This document shows positions 4,966 through 7,378 of a DNA stretch of 7,378 nt, piece by piece. Position numbers and translations under genes: made by a program. The first letter of the stretch is position 1. Every line of letters begins with the position of its first letter. The stretch covers positions 1-7,378 of the forward strand of contig MNZL01000141.1 of the NCBI GenBank assembly GCA_001873585.1, given 5' to 3'. The stretch is from Rhodobacterales bacterium CG2_30_65_12. Lineage in GTDB: Bacteria > Pseudomonadota > Alphaproteobacteria > Rhodobacterales > Rhodobacteraceae. A model generated the notes under the pieces. The model had not been told where the DNA came from. It saw nothing but the letters and a program-made list of their open reading frames with translations, and did no database searches.

Positions 4966-6300
4966 ATGGCACAGGCTATGAAAATCGCGATCGTCGATGA
5001 CGAACAGGACATGCGCCAATCCATCAGTCAGTGGCTGGCGCTCTCGGGCTTCGATACCGAGACCTTTCCTTCGGCCGAAGAGGCGCTTAAATCCGTGGGC
5101 ACCGATTATCCCGGCGTGGTGATTTCCGATATCCGCATGCCGGGAATGGACGGGATGGCCTTCCTCAAAAAGCTGATGAGCCTCGATTCGGCGCTGCCGG
5201 TGATCATGATCACCGGCCACGGCGACGTGCCGATGGCGGTGGAGGCGATGCGGGTCGGGGCCTGGGACTTTCTCGAAAAGCCGTTCAACCCCGACCGGAT
5301 GACCGAGCTTGCCAAGAAGGCCACAATGTCGCGCCGGATGACGCTCGATGCCCGCGCGCTGCGCCGCGAGCTCGGCGATGGCACCACGATCATGAAAAAG
5401 CTGATCGGTGCCAGCGCGGTGATGGAGCGGCTGCGCGAGGATATCCTCGATATCGGCCAGGCCGATGGCCATGTGCTGATCGACGGCGAAACCGGCACCG
5501 GCAAAACGCTGGTGGCCCACGCGCTGCACGCGGTCGGGGCCAAGGCGGGGCGCAAGTTTGTGGTGGTGCGCTGCGCCGGGCAGGACGAAGATGATCTCGG
5601 CAAAAAGCTCTTCGGCCCGATCGAAGACAGTGGCCAGCAACCTTACGTCGAACAGGCGCGCGGTGGCACGCTGGTGCTGGAAGATATCGAATCGCTGCCG
5701 GTGGGCCTTCAGGCCAAGCTGCTGGCCTGGATCAACGACCAGGGCACGCCGCCGGAAACCCGGGTGGTGGCGATCTGCAACGTCCAGGAGGCCGGGCGCA
5801 CCTGCGACGATGCGCTTCGTCCCGATCTCTATTACCGGCTGGCGCAGATGAAGATCACTCTGCCGCCGCTGAGGCAGCGCGGCGAGGATATCCTGATGCT
5901 CTTCACTGGCTTCGCCGACCAGTTTGCCGACGAATACGGCTGTGCCGCGCCACAGGTGACGGCGCAGGAGGCGGCGCAGCTGCTGCAGGCGCCATGGCCC
6001 GGCAACATTCGCCAGCTGATCAACATCGCCGAGCGCGCGGTGCTGCAATCGCGCCGGGGGTCGGGCACGATCAGCTCGCTTTTGATGAACGACCATGACG
6101 ACGTGCAGGCGGCAACGATGACCACCGAGGGCAAGCCGCTCAAGGAATACGTCGAAGCCTTCGAGCGGATGCTGATCGACAATACGATGCGCCGCCACAA
6201 GGGCTCGATCGTCGGGGTGATGGACGAGCTTTGCCTGCCGCGCCGCACCCTCAACGAGAAGATGGCCAAATACGGGCTGCAGCGATCGGATTACATCTGA
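4966..6300 (+). CDS. dctD: DctD-like AAA+ response regulator lacking the GAFTGA loop
   Basis: This 444-residue protein has three parts. A receiver (about 5-120) has Asp11/Asp12, phosphoacceptor Asp55 in VVISDIRMPGMDG, Thr83 and Lys105. A bEBP-type AAA+ domain (about 145-365) follows. The C-terminal Fis-like helix-turn-helix is about 400-442 (LPRRTLNEKMAKYGL). In the AAA+ domain Walker A is intact (GETGTGKT, 174-181), sensor I Asn272 is present, the arginine-finger segment reads LRPDLYYRL (284-292) and sensor II PWPGNIRQL (343-351). The GAFTGA loop that normally follows LFG is absent: LFG (215-217) leads into PIEDSGQQPYVEQA. Walker B reads LVLED (236-240) where the family has hydrophobic residues then Asp-Glu. 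Family DctD activates C4-dicarboxylate transport genes through sigma-54; by these residues this one probably cannot do so, and may act as a sigma-70-type activator or repressor. It follows dctB by 74 bases, so the two are probably co-transcribed. The long minus-strand frame over 4702-6309 is an antisense shadow. Confidence 0.87.
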   Translation: MAQAMKIAIVDDEQDMRQSISQWLALSGFDTETFPSAEEALKSVGTDYPGVVISDIRMPGMDGMAFLKKLMSLDSALPVIMITGHGDVPMAVEAMRVGAWDFLEKPFNPDRMTELAKKATMSRRMTLDARALRRELGDGTTIMKKLIGASAVMERLREDILDIGQADGHVLIDGETGTGKTLVAHALHAVGAKAGRKFVVVRCAGQDEDDLGKKLFGPIEDSGQQPYVEQARGGTLVLEDIESLPVGLQAKLLAWINDQGTPPETRVVAICNVQEAGRTCDDALRPDLYYRLAQMKITLPPLRQRGEDILMLFTGFADQFADEYGCAAPQVTAQEAAQLLQAPWPGNIRQLINIAERAVLQSRRGSGTISSLLMNDHDDVQAATMTTEGKPLKEYVEAFERMLIDNTMRRHKGSIVGVMDELCLPRRTLNEKMAKYGLQRSDYI

Positions 6301-6332
6301 GGCCAGCACCCGGCCCGCCGCCCGGCCTTTTT
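6300..6332 (+). terminator. Weak candidate terminator after dctD
   Basis: AGGCC (6300-6304) can pair with GGCCT (6324-6328), or GGCC (6312-6315) with GGCC (6324-6327); a T5 run (6328-6332) follows. The stems are only four to five pairs with large C-rich loops, so termination may be weak or Rho-assisted. The 31-base gap separates two convergent genes, whose stops are at 6300 and 6332. Confidence 0.3.
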
Positions 6333-7378
6333 CAAACGGTGTTCCGGGGCGACCCGAGCGATATCCAGCTGCGGGTTTCAGACGAGCGCAGCGCGGCGTC
6401 GATGAAGGTCATGCCATGGAGGCCGTCCGCCAGCGTCGGGTAGGCCAGCAGGCCGGGGGCAAGGGTTTGCCCAAGGCGGCGCGCTTCGATGGCCACACCC
6501 AGTTCGAGGTAGAGGTTGGCCCAGGCATCCGTGAGCGCTTCGGGGTGGCCGCGGGGCATCCGCACCAGCCGTTCGGCCTCGCGGTAGATCCCCGCGCCGT
6601 GCCCGCGGCTCAGGATCTGAACCGGTGCGCCGACTGGGCAAAGGCGCAGCGTTTCGGGGGCTTCCGCCGTCCAGTCAAGCGAGGCTTTGGTGCCCGCGAC
6701 CCGCAGACGCAAGCCGCATTCGGCTCCGGCGAAGGCCTGGCTGACCAGCAGCGTTCCCGGCACCTCACCGCTGAACCTGAGCTGCATGAAGGCGGTATCT
6801 TCCATTGACTTCGCCGCCCCCGAAACGTGGAACTCGGCCCTGAGCGCTTCGATCTCGAGCCCGGTCACGAAGCGGGCGAGGTGCTCGGCATGGGTTCCGA
6901 TATCGGCAACGGTAAAGCTTGGGCCGTTGCGCTCGGGATTGAGCCGCCACGGCGCATTCTCGCCCTGGTCGGTGATCTCGATCGCCCAATCCTGCAAGTA
7001 TTCGACGTGAACCTGGCGGATCTCGCCGAGATCACCCTTGGCCACCATCGCCCGGGCCTGGCGCACCATGGCGTGGCTGGCATAGGGGTAGCTCACCGCG
7101 AACACCACGCCCGCGCGCGCCGATACCTCGGCCAGGGCGGCGGCCTCCTCGATCCGCGCGGTGAGCGGCTTTTCGCAGATCACGTTGATCCCCTGTTCGA
7201 TGAAGGCGCGCGCCACGGGGGCGTGCAGGTGGTTGGGGGTGACGATGGCCACCGCGTCGATCCCGTCGTCGCGCGCCGCTTCGGCGCGCGCCATTTCGCC
7301 AAAATCGCCGTAGCTGCGGCCCGGGTCGATCAGCCAGTCGCGGGCGAGGTCTTCGGCCTGGCCGGGGTGCGAGGTGAG
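6332..7378 (-). CDS. Gfo/Idh/MocA-family NAD(P)-dependent oxidoreductase (N-terminus cut by right edge)
   Basis: The frame is open from the right edge to a TGA at 6334-6332, giving 348 visible residues. It continues upstream of the ATG at 7294 in typical family sequence (DPGRSYGDFGEMARAEAA), so that ATG is internal and the true start lies outside the window. Visible features are the second half of the Rossmann fold with AIVTPNHLH, the EKPL motif (Glu69-Lys70-Pro71 of the visible part, the usual site of the catalytic Lys), and DIGTHAEHLARF (Asp158, His162, His165) of the substrate-binding domain. The missing part should be about 30-40 residues holding the GxGxxG dinucleotide motif. Members oxidise or reduce sugars, inositols and related polyols. 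The substrate here cannot be told, and no inositol or sugar genes are in view. It is convergent with dctD and unlikely to share its regulation. Confidence 0.9.
   Translation of the reverse strand, partial: LTSHPGQAEDLARDWLIDPGRSYGDFGEMARAEAARDDGIDAVAIVTPNHLHAPVARAFIEQGINVICEKPLTARIEEAAALAEVSARAGVVFAVSYPYASHAMVRQARAMVAKGDLGEIRQVHVEYLQDWAIEITDQGENAPWRLNPERNGPSFTVADIGTHAEHLARFVTGLEIEALRAEFHVSGAAKSMEDTAFMQLRFSGEVPGTLLVSQAFAGAECGLRLRVAGTKASLDWTAEAPETLRLCPVGAPVQILSRGHGAGIYREAERLVRMPRGHPEALTDAWANLYLELGVAIEARRLGQTLAPGLLAYPTLADGLHGMTFIDAALRSSETRSWISLGSPRNTV

Noticed and set aside
4702..6309. A 535-codon minus-strand open frame over dctD and the end of dctB
   Set aside because: It is antisense to a clear receiver/AAA+ protein and is rich in His, Arg and Leu with no recognisable domain. 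It is the usual shadow frame created by GC-rich third positions.
7292..7294. ATG at 7294 as the start of the oxidoreductase
   Set aside because: The same frame continues upstream to the window edge with family-like sequence, and a start here would remove the Rossmann nucleotide-binding motif.

Overview
The window looks like chromosomal DNA of a high-GC alphaproteobacterium, most likely from the Rhodobacteraceae or a close relative. The evidence is a Paracoccus-type F1-ATPase inhibitor (zeta, DUF1476), a purC-purS-purQ cluster with separate PurS and PurQ subunits, and a DctB/DctD-type two-component pair whose regulator lacks the sigma-54 contact loop. I infer the lineage from gene content and have not run any search. 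I see no mobile element, CRISPR array, tRNA or rRNA.

Layout from left to right. (1) Positions 1-678, minus strand: the N-terminal 226 codons of a polytopic membrane protein resembling the transmembrane domain of MprF/LpiA/YbhN proteins, cut by the left edge. (2) 679-835: an intergenic stretch with a near-palindrome and a convincing intrinsic terminator for the gene to its right. (3) 836-1150, minus: the zeta ATPase-inhibitor gene. (4) 1151-1352: a divergent control region with one plausible sigma-70-type promoter facing each way. (5) 1353-3039, plus: purC, purS and purQ, tightly packed and probably one operon. It supplies SAICAR synthetase and two of the three FGAM synthase subunits; purL is not in the window. 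(6) 3077-6300, plus: a DctB-like membrane sensor kinase and a DctD-like AAA+ response regulator. (7) 6332-7378, minus: a Gfo/Idh/MocA-family NAD(P)-dependent oxidoreductase, convergent with dctD and cut by the right edge.

How they may work together: the zeta protein limits wasteful ATP hydrolysis by F1, while purC/S/Q build purines, so the divergent promoter region joins two aspects of adenine-nucleotide economy. The dctB/dctD pair would sense an external C4-dicarboxylate-like ligand and control its uptake, but no transporter genes are present.

The most notable observation is in the DctD-like regulator. Its AAA+ domain keeps the Walker A motif, the arginine-finger region and the Fis-like DNA-binding end, but has no GAFTGA loop, and its Walker B acidic pair reads Glu-Asp instead of Asp-Glu. 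It therefore probably does not remodel sigma-54 holoenzyme in the usual way. Secondary points are a candidate leaderless promoter for dctB, a nine-codon mini-ORF ending just before dctD, a G8 tract in dctB and a patch of non-preferred codons in purQ. I found no convincing wholly new multi-gene system.
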